From Anaerolineae bacterium (GTDB lineage: Bacteria; Chloroflexota; Anaerolineae; Aggregatilineales; Phototrophicaceae), in contig JALHNT010000009.1 in the NCBI GenBank assembly GCA_022843385.1, positions 110,691 through 174,690 on the forward strand: a stretch of DNA of 64,000 bases, in the 5' to 3' direction. Below the pieces are notes generated by a model. That model made no database searches, was not told the origin of the DNA, and was given only the letters and a program-made list of their open reading frames with translations. Both the position numbers and the translations under genes were made by a program. This document shows positions 24,408 through 33,085 of the stretch, piece by piece. Numbering within the stretch: the stretch's first letter is position 1; the number at the start of each line of letters is the position of its first letter.

Positions 24408-24803
24408 ATGGCAGCTCAATATTACGAAGGCATTGGTCGCCGTAAAGCCTCATCGGCGCGCGTTCGCCTGATCTCCGGCGGCAGCGGCGTGTTGACCATC
24501 AACGACAAAGACGGCAGCGAGTATCTGCCGCGCCCTGGCGATGTCGAAATTCTGCTGGAGCCGCTGAATGTCACCGGCAACTCCAAGACCTATGACATCA
24601 GCGTTCATGTGCAGGGCGGCGGCATCACCGGCCAGCGCGACGCCATCCAGCTTGGCATCGCCCGCGCGTTGGTGTTGATCGACCCTGACCTGAAGCCACA
24701 GCTTCGCGAAGGCGATTACATGACCCGCGATGCCCGCGTGAAGGAACGGAAAAAGCCCGGTCTCAAGCGCGCCCGCAAGGCCCCCACTTACACCAAGCGT
24801 TAG
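24408..24803 (+). CDS. rpsI: 30S ribosomal protein S9
   Basis: A 131-residue S9: YYEGIGRRKASSARVRLISG, VHVQGGGITGQRDAIQLGIA and the basic C-terminal tail KERKKPGLKRARKAPTYTKR, which reaches the P-site tRNA. It is the last gene of the cluster and is followed by a strong intrinsic terminator. Confidence 0.97.
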   Translation: MAAQYYEGIGRRKASSARVRLISGGSGVLTINDKDGSEYLPRPGDVEILLEPLNVTGNSKTYDISVHVQGGGITGQRDAIQLGIARALVLIDPDLKPQLREGDYMTRDARVKERKKPGLKRARKAPTYTKR

Positions 24804-24836
24804 GTCGGGTTTCACACAATTGCAGAGATGCTGCTC

Positions 24837-24865
24837 AGGCAAGGCCACTGGGTCTTGCCTTTTTT
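24837..24865 (+). terminator. intrinsic terminator of the ribosomal operon
   Basis: AGGCAAG and CTTGCCT pair around a ten-base loop and are followed by five T residues. Confidence 0.9.
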
Positions 24866-24899
24866 GATTCAATAACCCTTTACGCACCCAGAGCATACT

Positions 24900-25529
24900 T
24901 CAACAGTCATCGTCAATCGGCTCCAGGCGGCTCATCAGATCGGCCATCCCGACTGAATTCAGCAGAGTGACTTCACCTACCGCATCCCAAAAAGTGCGAC
25001 GGCTCACCGGGCAAGGAATCACCGTCGAAAGCATCAGCGAGTGTTTGGGGTAAAAAGCGAAAACCTGAATGCGATCACGATGATGCGGGCGATCCGGCTT
25101 CCCCATCTGCCCCTCGCCCAGCAGCAGCGTCCAGTAACCCAATGGCAGGCGCGAAGGAAAGGTGATGTCCCCCACCTGCCCGCCGCGTCCATCGGCGCTG
25201 AAGGCCACATGCACACTGCCCAGTTGCTCATCATCAATCGTGGCTGGCTGCTGCCCGCTCCAATCCCAGTGCAGCGAGTCTAATTGAAATTGGGTCGAGC
25301 GATAGGCGAAGACATCATTGACCCAACCGTGCTGCTCCAACAGCGTCGCCGCCTCATCCATCGGCGTCACATCCGGCTGAATGCCAATGAAACACCATCC
25401 CGAACAGGCCGGATCAGCCAGGATGTCGCGCAAGGCCTGGTCATCATACGGCTGGGTGCGGATCAGCAGCAGCGGCAACGCAGCAGCGCCGTAGAGAATC
25501 AATCCAAGCCACAACCATCGGCGGGTCAT
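24900..25529 (-). CDS. exported protein of unknown function, promoter side disrupted by an IS
   Basis: A 209-residue protein with an N-terminal hydrophobic signal or anchor (RRWLWLGLILYGAAALPLLL). The mature part has cysteines in DPACSGWCFIG, a conserved-looking PDVTPMDEAATLLEQHGWV, and IQVFAFYPKHSLMLST. The pattern occurs among secreted proteins of Chloroflexota, but no function is known to me. The insertion sequence at 25536 lies six bases upstream of its ATG. Joining the sequences on either side of the element restores GAGGTG ten bases before the ATG, so the insertion has separated the gene from its ribosome site and promoter. Confidence 0.65.
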   Translation of the reverse strand: MTRRWLWLGLILYGAAALPLLLIRTQPYDDQALRDILADPACSGWCFIGIQPDVTPMDEAATLLEQHGWVNDVFAYRSTQFQLDSLHWDWSGQQPATIDDEQLGSVHVAFSADGRGGQVGDITFPSRLPLGYWTLLLGEGQMGKPDRPHHRDRIQVFAFYPKHSLMLSTVIPCPVSRRTFWDAVGEVTLLNSVGMADLMSRLEPIDDDC

Positions 25530-25535
25530 CAGGCA

Positions 25536-26593
25536 CAGGACTTTCGCTTGAGGGGGATTTTGGTGTTATTGTAGAGGAATGATAAGCAAACGCCAATACA
25601 TCGAATATCTGATTAGTACGCCAGTGAACTACACCTGCACCAACTTGGCTGAACATCTGGAGGGTGTGAGCCATGATGCCATTAGCGATTACCTGCGACG
25701 GGAGAAATTGACGGCGCGCGGCTTATGGGAGTTAGTTGAGCCGCTGCTGAACAACTGCGAAGATGGGTATCTCATTGTGGATGATAGCGTCCAAAACAAG
25801 CAGTATGCCCGTAAGATCGAACTGGTGAAGAAGCAGTATAGCGGCAATGAACATGGCCTGGTGTGCGGTATCGGTGTGGTGAATCTGGTTCACAGCGATG
25901 GGCAGGATTTCTATCCTATCGACTACCACCTGTATGCTCCCGAAACGGATGGCAAGACCAAAAACGATCACTTCCGCGAGATGTTACTGCGCGCCAGGGG
26001 TGACAAAGGGATTAAGGCCAAGACGCTGCTCTTCGACAGTTGGTATGCCTCAGCCAGCAACCTCAAACTGATCGTGCGTCTGGGACTGTTTTTTGTCACC
26101 ACCCTGAAGGAAAACCGTCTGGTCAGTTTGAGCCAGGAACAGGGATACATTCACTTAGAGGACATTGAATGGACAGCCGAACGCCTGGAGTACGGGGTGA
26201 CGGTCAAACTCAAGGAAATCCCGTTCAAGGTACAGTTATTCAAGGTAGTTGCCACAAACGGCGACATTGAGTGGGTGATCAGCAATCACCCGGAAGGCAC
26301 GTTCAGCACGTCGGCCATTCAAGACGAGAATGCCCAACGCTGGCAGATCGAGCAACTGCACCGCGAACTCAAGCAATTGACTGGCACGGAAAAATGCCAA
26401 TGTCGCCAGGCGCGTTCCCAGCGCAACCATTTGGCGTGTTGCTATCTGGCCTGGTTGTCCCTCAAAGTGAAAGCGACCCAATGGGGCAAGAGCTTGTATG
26501 TCGCCCAGCACGATTTGTTACGCGATTACTTGCGGGCCGAGTTACGCAACCCCCGTATCCCGGCCTATTTACCAGCTTAAAGCGAAAGTCCTG
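25536..26593 (+). mobile_element. complete insertion sequence, 1058 bp, with 5-bp target duplication
   Basis: Perfect 14-bp terminal inverted repeats: CAGGACTTTCGCTT at 25536-25549 and its complement AAGCGAAAGTCCTG at 26580-26593. The flanks AGGCA (25531-25535 and 26594-26598) are an exact 5-bp target-site duplication. A single DDE transposase fills the element. Intact ends and duplication point to a recent insertion. Confidence 0.95.
25579..26580 (+). CDS. DDE transposase, IS4/IS701-like
   Basis: A 333-residue transposase. An N-terminal helix-turn-helix-like region (LAEHLEGVSHDAISDYLRRE) precedes the RNase H-fold core: first Asp in YLIVDDSV, second in TLLFDSWYAS, and Glu in RWQIEQLHRELKQLTGTEKC. 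The DDS and E-x-x-HRELKQLTG motifs are typical of the IS701/IS4 group. It runs almost from end to end of the element and its stop codon (TAA) overlaps the right inverted repeat. It appears intact and potentially active. Confidence 0.9.
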   Translation: MISKRQYIEYLISTPVNYTCTNLAEHLEGVSHDAISDYLRREKLTARGLWELVEPLLNNCEDGYLIVDDSVQNKQYARKIELVKKQYSGNEHGLVCGIGVVNLVHSDGQDFYPIDYHLYAPETDGKTKNDHFREMLLRARGDKGIKAKTLLFDSWYASASNLKLIVRLGLFFVTTLKENRLVSLSQEQGYIHLEDIEWTAERLEYGVTVKLKEIPFKVQLFKVVATNGDIEWVISNHPEGTFSTSAIQDENAQRWQIEQLHRELKQLTGTEKCQCRQARSQRNHLACCYLAWLSLKVKATQWGKSLYVAQHDLLRDYLRAELRNPRIPAYLPA

Positions 26594-26670
26594 AGGCAGT
26601 TTCACCTCGCAACCGATCATGCAGACTGATTATACTGAAGACCTTATCGGACTACCGAGACGGGTTCACG

Positions 26671-27801
26671 ATGCGCGTTGTCCACATCATTAAAGTCATT
26701 CGTGCCGCCGGTGCCGAGCAGCATCTTCTGACACTCCTGGCTGGTCTGCGGCAGCGTCAGGTCGATGCCCGGCTGCTGCTGCTGGTCGAGCCGCAGAACC
26801 CGATGCAGTCGTATGTCGAGGCGCTGCAAATCCGCGACGTGCCAGTAGAACGGATGGTCATCCAGCACCATGCCGACCCGACCCTGCTGCCCCGGCTCAT
26901 GCGGAAGCTGCGCCAACTCAAGCCTGATGTGGTGCATACCCACCTGATTCACGCCGACCTTTACGGCACGCTGGCGGCAAGGCTGACCGGTGTCCGGCTG
27001 GTGGTCAGCAGCCGGCATAATGATGATTCGTTCCGCCGTCGCGCCCCGGTCAGGCTGCTGCTGCGCGGGCTCTGGAGCCTCACCGATGCCGGGATCGCCA
27101 TCTCGGATGCGATCGCCACCTTCAGCATTGAGGTTGAAGGTGCGCCAGCCGAAAAGATCCGCCGCATTCATTATGGCCTGGAAAACACACCCCCGCTGGA
27201 TCGGGCTGGGGTGCGCCAGGCGCTGCTGGGTGAACTCAGGCTGCCAGCCGATGCCCTGCTGGTCGGGATGGTCTGTCGTCTGGTGGAGCAAAAGGGCGTG
27301 ACCTATGGCTTACGGGCCTTCGCCAACATCGCCGCCGACTTCCCCTCAGCTCATCTGCTGATCGTCGGCGAAGGGCCGCTCCACGACAACCTGATGGAAG
27401 CCGTGATCGACTTCGGCTTGACCGAGCGCGTTCATTTTCTCGGCTGGCGGGCTGATACGCCGCGCCTGCTGGCCGGGCTGGATGGGCTGCTCGCGCCCAG
27501 CTTGTGGGAAGGCTTCGGGCTGGTGCTGCTGGAAGCCATGCAGCAAGCGACTCCGATCATCGCCAGCGCCGTCAGTGCTATCCCCGAAGTAGTGGTCACT
27601 GAACAAACCGGCCTGCTGGTCGCCCCGCGCGATGTCGATGGACTGACTGGCGCGCTGCGCCGGCTGCTGGCTGATGACATGCTGCGGCGACAATTTGGCA
27701 CTGCCGGACGGGTGCGCCTGGAAACGGCCTTCAGCGCGACGACGATGGTGGAGGCAACCCTGACGCTGTATCAGCAATTGGCGACGCACCCCCGGACCTG
27801 A
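26671..27801 (+). CDS. glycosyltransferase family 4
   Basis: A 376-residue GT-B glycosyltransferase. The N-terminal acceptor domain has VIRAAGAEQHLLTLLAGL; the C-terminal nucleotide-sugar domain has VCRLVEQKGVTYGLRAF, LIVGEGPLHDNL, HFLGWRAD and the E-x7-E motif EGFGLVLLE followed by IIASAVSAIPEVV. Such enzymes add sugars from UDP- or GDP-donors to lipid carriers or polysaccharides at the inner membrane face. It is not within a polysaccharide cluster, so the product is unknown. A TATACT -10-like element lies about 35 bases upstream. Confidence 0.88.
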   Translation: MRVVHIIKVIRAAGAEQHLLTLLAGLRQRQVDARLLLLVEPQNPMQSYVEALQIRDVPVERMVIQHHADPTLLPRLMRKLRQLKPDVVHTHLIHADLYGTLAARLTGVRLVVSSRHNDDSFRRRAPVRLLLRGLWSLTDAGIAISDAIATFSIEVEGAPAEKIRRIHYGLENTPPLDRAGVRQALLGELRLPADALLVGMVCRLVEQKGVTYGLRAFANIAADFPSAHLLIVGEGPLHDNLMEAVIDFGLTERVHFLGWRADTPRLLAGLDGLLAPSLWEGFGLVLLEAMQQATPIIASAVSAIPEVVVTEQTGLLVAPRDVDGLTGALRRLLADDMLRRQFGTAGRVRLETAFSATTMVEATLTLYQQLATHPRT

Positions 27802-27828
27802 CACTCATCTCTTTCTCATCTTGTGCGC

Positions 27829-27859
27829 TTGACCTATCCACCGCTGGAAGGTCTATGCT
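27829..27859 (+). promoter_or_regulatory. MerR-type promoter with 19-bp spacer and dyad
   Basis: TTGACC (27829-27834) and TATGCT (27854-27859) are 19 bases apart, the lengthened spacing typical of MerR-regulated promoters. The spacer region holds an imperfect dyad: GACCT..CCA and TGG..AGGTC. This suggests that the downstream regulator controls its own operon. Confidence 0.6.
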
Positions 27860-27894
27860 TGTCATCATCACAGACAAAACAGGCAGCACACACC

Positions 27895-28704
27895 ATGCCA
27901 CAAACAAGACTGACCATCAGCGAAATCGCCGATTTGCTTGGGATCGCCCCCAAGACCATTCGTCATTATCACGACATCGGCGTGCTGCCCGAACCGGCGC
28001 GCGCCGAGAATGGCTACCGGCTGTACTCCGGCGCAGACCTGCGGCGCCTTCACACCATTCGTGAATTACAGGGGTATGGACTCTCGCTCCGGCAGATCAA
28101 GTTCGTCCTGGAGACCGATGAGCCGGATGTCCATCTGCGGGCTTTTCTCGCCCAGCGCGATGCTGATCTGGCGGCTGAGATATTCCGTTTACAGCAGCAG
28201 CAGGAACGGGTACGCAATTTCCTGAACGGCGATCCGACCCGAACAAGCAGCCAAACCCCGTCCCACGAGATTCTGCATCAAGTGGTCAAGCCGCTATCGA
28301 GCAGCCTGGCCGACATCTTACGCCAAGTGGAGGGGCAAACGCTGGATGAGCTGGATCGCCTGCCCCATGACAGTCGTTATGCCGACTTCTGGGAACAGGC
28401 CGGGGCGCAGCTCGCGCAATCGCTGCTGCCGCATGAACACCAGTTCATTCTGTGGCTGGAACGCTATCTGGCGCTGGCGAACATGGCGGAAGATGATCGT
28501 CAGGCACAGGCCTGGCTGCGGGAGCTGCGCCACAGCCCGGCCGTCTCGCTGCTGCCGCAAGCGCTGGATTTCCCCGATTCTGATCTGTTGCCGGTGGAAG
28601 AGCAACAGCAGATCCGCCGTCTGATCCCGCTGCTGCTATATGAGCAGGCCACTCCACTCCAGCAGGCCTTCATCATGGCCCTGACACAAGGGAGGACGCG
28701 CTGA
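27895..28704 (+). CDS. MerR-family transcriptional regulator with extended effector domain
   Basis: A 269-residue regulator. The winged-helix DNA-binding domain is at residues 1-75 (LTISEIADLLGIAPKTIRHY; YRLYSGADLRRLHTIRELQG), followed by the coiled dimer helix to about 115. A helical C-terminal domain of about 150 residues resembles TipAS-like effector domains but lacks recognisable ligand cysteines. ATG 27895 gives the canonical MerR start. The stop overlaps the next start as TGATG, so it is coupled to two small membrane proteins, which are its probable targets. Confidence 0.88.
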   Translation: MPQTRLTISEIADLLGIAPKTIRHYHDIGVLPEPARAENGYRLYSGADLRRLHTIRELQGYGLSLRQIKFVLETDEPDVHLRAFLAQRDADLAAEIFRLQQQQERVRNFLNGDPTRTSSQTPSHEILHQVVKPLSSSLADILRQVEGQTLDELDRLPHDSRYADFWEQAGAQLAQSLLPHEHQFILWLERYLALANMAEDDRQAQAWLRELRHSPAVSLLPQALDFPDSDLLPVEEQQQIRRLIPLLLYEQATPLQQAFIMALTQGRTR

Positions 28705-29057
28705 TGCTCAACCTTCTCTTCCTTATGGCCGTATCCGCCCTGCTGCTGCACGAGCTGGATGCGATTCAACAACGGGAATGGCGCTTCTTCCTCGGCTGGA
28801 CGAAGCTGAGTGATGCCGTCGGCTATCAGGTGTTCACCGCAGTCCATCTGCCGTTGTTCCTCCTCATCTTGGCGCTGCTGCCAAATCGAGGCTTTCAGAT
28901 AGCGTTTGAACTCTTCAAGCTGCTGCACGCCCTGGCGCATACCCTGCTGCGGCATCATCCGCTAATCCGCTTCAACGGCCTGTTCTCTCGTTTGTGGATT
29001 TACGGCGGCGCATTCGTCGCCCTGCTGCATCTGATTTTCATCATCACAACAGGATAA
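28704..29057 (+). CDS. small membrane protein (DUF6713-like)
   Basis: A 117-residue membrane protein with about four hydrophobic segments. It carries LLLHELDAIQQREWRFFLG near the start and TAVHLPLFLLILALLP, a pattern I associate with DUF6713-like proteins. The HELDAI...EWR charged cluster close to the membrane could bind a metal or substrate. It starts within the MerR stop and ends six bases before the next gene. Function unknown. Confidence 0.7.
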   Translation: MLNLLFLMAVSALLLHELDAIQQREWRFFLGWTKLSDAVGYQVFTAVHLPLFLLILALLPNRGFQIAFELFKLLHALAHTLLRHHPLIRFNGLFSRLWIYGGAFVALLHLIFIITTG

Positions 29058-29063
29058 CCAATC

Positions 29064-29375
29064 ATGCTCAAAACCGTCTACCTCGTCAGCGCCATCATCG
29101 GCACCGTCATCCCCTGGGCGTTCTTCGCCAGCTTTTTTGCCGCCGAGGGACTCAATATCCCGCTGTTCCTATCCAGTCTGTTCGTCAATGGCCCAGCTGG
29201 GGGTTTTTCAGCGGATGTTCTGATCTCGATTGCCGTCTTCTGGGTCTGGTCTTTCACCGATGCGCGTCAGCATCAGGTTCGCCGCTGGTGGGTGGTGCTG
29301 CCAGCCAGTTTCCTGGTTGGCCTGTCGTTGGCCTTGCCGTTGTATCTCTACCTGCGTGAGGATCGGGCTACCTGA
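29064..29375 (+). CDS. DUF2834-like membrane protein
   Basis: A 103-residue protein with three membrane segments. SLFVNGPAGGFSADVLISIA is the hallmark NG...F.AD segment of DUF2834 proteins. It is the last gene of the MerR operon, followed by a 16-bp hairpin shared with the convergent oxidase gene. Export or sensing of a small toxic compound is a guess from the MerR context only. Confidence 0.75.
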   Translation: MLKTVYLVSAIIGTVIPWAFFASFFAAEGLNIPLFLSSLFVNGPAGGFSADVLISIAVFWVWSFTDARQHQVRRWWVVLPASFLVGLSLALPLYLYLREDRAT

Positions 29376-29391
29376 GCAAGGGCTATAAAGC

Positions 29392-29427
29392 GCAGTGGCG
29401 GGGCCGTGTAGACGGTCCCGCCACTGC
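29392..29427. terminator. bidirectional hairpin between convergent genes
   Basis: A 16-bp stem, GCAGTGGCGGGGCCGT with ACGGTCCCGCCACTGC, one G-T pair and a four-base loop. It lies between the DUF2834 stop and the oxidase stop and can fold in either transcript. Confidence 0.7.
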
Positions 29428-29454
29428 TACCTCAAAGGGGAATGCACGAGGAGG

Positions 29455-30498
29455 CTATTCTTGAACGATGAGTACCGTCACCATCCCGAACATACCATGA
29501 CGTGATTCGGCATGAGTCAGGATGTGGCAGTGGTACGCCCAGACACCGAGTTCGCTGGCCTCGACGATCACATCGTAGCGTTCGCCGGGAGCGATGTTGA
29601 GCGTATCGCACATGTACGGGACAGGCAGGTTCCAGCCGTCTTTGCTGAAAACCAACTGCGGCAGACCGTGCAGGTGCATGGGATGGATCATGAAGCCTTC
29701 GTTCATATAACGAATGCGGACCTTCTGACCCAGTTTAGCGACAATCGGCTGGGTGTACGGGAACTGACGCCCGTTGATAGTGAAACCCAGCGAAGTGTCG
29801 TTCAAAACCATAATGTATTCGGCATCATAGGCCGGTTCGCGCGAGGCATCCTTCGGATCGACGATGAAGGCACCCATCAAACCGCCAGCCGTCTGTTCTG
29901 CCGCATTGTGATGCGAGTGGTACATATGTGTACCGGGATTGCGCAGGGTGAATTCATAGGTGTGGGTCGCGCCCGGTTCAACCGGCGGCTGGGTGATGAA
30001 GGGAACCCCATCCTGATCGTTGGGGACATACATGCCATGAAAATGGATGGCGTGGCTCTGATCCATGTTGTTGGTGTAGACGATGCGGATGCGTTCGCCC
30101 TCGGTGGCACGAATGGTCGGGCCAGGGACGCGGCCATTGTAGGCGAAGGCCGGGAAGGCCATGCCGGGCGAGGTTTCCCACTGAACGTTGGTGGTTTCAA
30201 GGGTAAAGACCTTGACTTCGCCATCCATAGTGAATTCGAGCGGGGTCGTGCGCCAGAAATCTTCTTCCTTGCCCACATTATCCAGAAATACGCCGACACC
30301 TTCGGAGTGCAGCCGATCCATTTCGCGCCAATCGGCACCTTCCTGCTGCACAGCACCCACGCCGTGATTTGCCGGCGCGGTGGTCTTGTTGTCAGCAAAC
30401 AGCGTACCGGGGCGGGCAAGGACGGCTGCGGCACCCACGCCACTGGCACCAATTCCGGCCATCTTCAGGAAACGGCGGCGTCCAAACAGTCCACTCAT
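29455..30498 (-). CDS. Tat-exported two-domain multicopper oxidase
   Basis: A 347-residue cupredoxin protein. The Tat signal is GRRRFLKMAGIGASGVGAAA. Copper ligands can be read in order: HAIHFHGMY (near residue 139), HMYHSHHN (near 185), HPMHLHG (near 266) and the type 1/3 segment HCHILTHAESRHGM (near 321). Two cupredoxin domains with a trinuclear site fit small laccases or the two-domain oxidase/nitrite-reductase lineage. It would act outside the membrane, oxidising a metal or phenol, or serve in electron transfer. It is divergent from a dihaem cytochrome gene, so a redox partnership is plausible. HCHxxxHxxxxM supports laccase-like oxidase over nitrite reductase. Confidence 0.87.
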   Translation of the reverse strand: MSGLFGRRRFLKMAGIGASGVGAAAVLARPGTLFADNKTTAPANHGVGAVQQEGADWREMDRLHSEGVGVFLDNVGKEEDFWRTTPLEFTMDGEVKVFTLETTNVQWETSPGMAFPAFAYNGRVPGPTIRATEGERIRIVYTNNMDQSHAIHFHGMYVPNDQDGVPFITQPPVEPGATHTYEFTLRNPGTHMYHSHHNAAEQTAGGLMGAFIVDPKDASREPAYDAEYIMVLNDTSLGFTINGRQFPYTQPIVAKLGQKVRIRYMNEGFMIHPMHLHGLPQLVFSKDGWNLPVPYMCDTLNIAPGERYDVIVEASELGVWAYHCHILTHAESRHGMFGMVTVLIVQE

Positions 30499-30715
30499 AG
30501 GTCAATCACTCCTCATCTGAAACAGTGCTTAAGTTGGGTTGTTGTCACTGCAATGCCAACAGGTTACGCTAAACTTGTCATACATCACCAGTCCGATTGT
30601 CATGATTTGCATGTGACGCATTTCACTTGAGCTATCGGTGTGGGCGTCATACCATAAACAAGTCATTGGTATGCACAAGACCACGCCGTAAAACAAAGGG
30701 GATTGATAGTTCATT

Positions 30716-31726
30716 ATGACGACGCCCAACCAATCCGCATCCGGGGGGCAGACGCTCCTGGCTATTGTGATTCTGTTCGCCGGGCTTGGCTTCATTCTGC
30801 TGGCCCTGTTCATTGCCCTGCCGCCTCCTGCACCGGTCGCAGTGGCCGTCCGTCCTACCGCTACACTTGAAGTGACGGCATTGCCCCCAACAGTCGAGCC
30901 GACTGAAGCTGCCGCACCTGTCGATGGCGCTTCGCAAGGCGAGGCAGTAGCCGTTGCCCTTGATTCAGCGCGTGTTGCACGTGGCGAGCAAACCTATCAG
31001 ACAGTGTGTTCTGCCTGTCATGGCTTCAACGCCAAAGGCATCAGCGGGATTGGCAAGACCCTGATCGGCAGCCCATTCATCAATGACATGAACGATGCCG
31101 ATCTGGTGAACTTTCTGAAAGTGGGGCGCGATGTCAGTGATCCATTGAATACGACGGGCATTCCAATGCCGGCGCGTGGCGGTTCTGGGGGGTTGAGCGA
31201 TGATGACCTGCTGAATGTGGTGCAGTACATCCGCAGCCTGAATCAGAATATCGTCGCTGCTGTGCCTACGATTGCGCCAACGGTCGATCCCGATGCGACC
31301 GAAGAACCCGCCGCCGTCTTCGTCCCATTGGATCTGAGCGCCTTATCGGCTCCGACGGCTATAAGCCAGGGTGCTGTGGCGGAAGCGACCGTCGAAGCCT
31401 CGGTTGAAGCTACTACCGAAGTGATGGTGGAACCAACAAATACCCCGGCAGCCGCATCCGGTGGCCTCGGTCAGTCGCTTTATTTGCAGGCGTGCGCTGG
31501 CTGTCATGGCGATCAGGGCGAGGGCGTGCTGATGATTGCCAAGCCCTTGAGCGAGAGCCAGCTCTTTACCAGTCGTGATGGCACCGGTCTGCTCCAATTT
31601 CTGAACACAACACAGCCGATTGAAGGCTCGGTCATGCCACATCCGGCGCGCGGTGGCGCATACAATCTGAACGACGCCGATCTGTTGGCGATCATCGGCT
31701 ACCTGCTGACCCTGCCATCCTCGTAG
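30716..31726 (+). CDS. membrane-anchored dihaem cytochrome c
   Basis: A 336-residue protein. One N-terminal membrane segment (LLAIVILFAGLGFILLALFI) anchors two class I cytochrome c domains: CSACHGF near residue 100 with a methionine ligand in GIPMPARGG, and CAGCHGD near 261 with GSVMPHPARGG. The Thr/Glu/Pro-rich linkers (PTVEPTEAAAP; TTEVMVEPTNTPAAAS) act as spacers. Such proteins shuttle electrons between membrane complexes and periplasmic or external oxidases. A hairpin terminator follows. The divergent multicopper oxidase is the obvious candidate partner. Confidence 0.9.
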   Translation: MTTPNQSASGGQTLLAIVILFAGLGFILLALFIALPPPAPVAVAVRPTATLEVTALPPTVEPTEAAAPVDGASQGEAVAVALDSARVARGEQTYQTVCSACHGFNAKGISGIGKTLIGSPFINDMNDADLVNFLKVGRDVSDPLNTTGIPMPARGGSGGLSDDDLLNVVQYIRSLNQNIVAAVPTIAPTVDPDATEEPAAVFVPLDLSALSAPTAISQGAVAEATVEASVEATTEVMVEPTNTPAAASGGLGQSLYLQACAGCHGDQGEGVLMIAKPLSESQLFTSRDGTGLLQFLNTTQPIEGSVMPHPARGGAYNLNDADLLAIIGYLLTLPSS

Positions 31727-31742
31727 GTCATTCCATTTGAAT

Positions 31743-31771
31743 GTGAGGGGTTGGCCGGGCCAACCCCTCAC
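31743..31771 (+). terminator. hairpin after the cytochrome gene
   Basis: GTGAGGGGTTGG and CCAACCCCTCAC pair perfectly (12 bp) around CCGGG, 16 bases after the stop; no U tract. Confidence 0.65.
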
Positions 31772-31914
31772 TGATCGCTGCGATCATGCTGACTCATGTG
31801 CGCCATCCGTTGCACAGGGATACCTAATCCCAACCATTCCGTTTGACTTCACTCAGCTTCAGACCTATCCTGAGAGAAGCCTGGACTTCATCCGATGCTC
31901 TTCAGGGGGACATA

Positions 31915-33033
31915 ATGGCAAGCGCTGAACCCACAACCCGCACTAAATTCACCACCGGCGAATTCGATCCAACGCCGCGCCACGCGCTCAATGATGCCGA
32001 GCGCAACGCTATGCGCGCTTACTTGCAGCGCTGTGAAGTGCGCCTTTCCACGCTGCACCGCATCGCTACAGCCTTCATCAGCGGTGCCGGTCTGCTGCTG
32101 CTGATCCCGATCTTTTTCAAGGATGCTATCGATAACCTGCTGGCGATCCTGCTGGCGCAACTGAACAATCAATTCGAGACCCTGGCTGGAACTGGAATCA
32201 CCTTCACCATTGCCCTCTTCGCCGCTTTGCTTTATCCGTTGTTCGTCTCTTTATCGGTGCCACTGTACGGGGTGTATCTGCTGCTGAAGGACATCATCCA
32301 CTTTTACTTCACCATTTACGCGCCGGGCTTCGCCGAAAACCTTTTGAATCCATCGTTTGCGCTCAGCGGTGTGATGTTCTCGATTGACGAGTCGCCACGC
32401 GGCAAGGAAGAAGTCATGCGCTACCAGTACAAGGCAGCGCAGATGGGCTTCATGATTCCCTTCAGTCGTGAGAAGAACGAGTTGTACTTCGACAGCATCA
32501 TCAACAGCAGTCAGGGCGCGATTATCCCCGAGTCGCGCAACATGGAACGGCTGATTGACCTGGATGTGCTGCCTCATGATTACGAAGATCAGAGCATCAA
32601 GCGTTTCAACGCCGCGCTGGGGATGGCGCGCAGCATTGACCGTACGCTGGTGCAGGAGGTCGCCGTCACCGAGATGTCGCTGGTGCGGCATGTCTTGTAT
32701 CTGCGCCGGCTGATGATGCGCTACGTCAAGACCCTGTTGATGTTCATCTGGACGACAGTAGTCTCGTTCCTGATGCTGCCGCTATTGAAGGAGCCGCGCT
32801 TCGATCCGCTGCTGATTATGGCGCTGGGGTATCTGATCTGGTCGTTAGCAGTCATGCGAATCATGGACTGGCCGCTGGAGTGGATATACAAGCACCGCCG
32901 CGAGAGCATTCCTTTGCAGCAGATCGATCCACAGCTTCGGTCGATGCAACAGGCTATCGAGGGCTATGCCCGATCAGCCATTTATGTCTCAGCCGTAGCG
33001 GTCGTGCTGGCGCTGGCGGCGCTCATCTGGTGA
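31915..33033 (+). CDS. integral membrane protein of unknown function
   Basis: A 372-residue protein with a polar N-terminus (ASAEPTTRTKFTTGEFDPTP). Two membrane segments lie near residues 45-115 and two or three near 270-370, with a large soluble loop between them. The loop has SIDESPRGKEEVMRYQYKAA and DSIINSSQGAIIPESRNMER. ATG 31915 is set by GGGGGA eight bases upstream. No transporter or enzyme family was recognised. It stands alone between the cytochrome and the ferritin-like genes. Confidence 0.7.
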   Translation: MASAEPTTRTKFTTGEFDPTPRHALNDAERNAMRAYLQRCEVRLSTLHRIATAFISGAGLLLLIPIFFKDAIDNLLAILLAQLNNQFETLAGTGITFTIALFAALLYPLFVSLSVPLYGVYLLLKDIIHFYFTIYAPGFAENLLNPSFALSGVMFSIDESPRGKEEVMRYQYKAAQMGFMIPFSREKNELYFDSIINSSQGAIIPESRNMERLIDLDVLPHDYEDQSIKRFNAALGMARSIDRTLVQEVAVTEMSLVRHVLYLRRLMMRYVKTLLMFIWTTVVSFLMLPLLKEPRFDPLLIMALGYLIWSLAVMRIMDWPLEWIYKHRRESIPLQQIDPQLRSMQQAIEGYARSAIYVSAVAVVLALAALIW

Positions 33034-33085
33034 TAGATCGATGGGGGCACACACCTGTGCGCCCCTGCAACGTGACATTGCGCGG

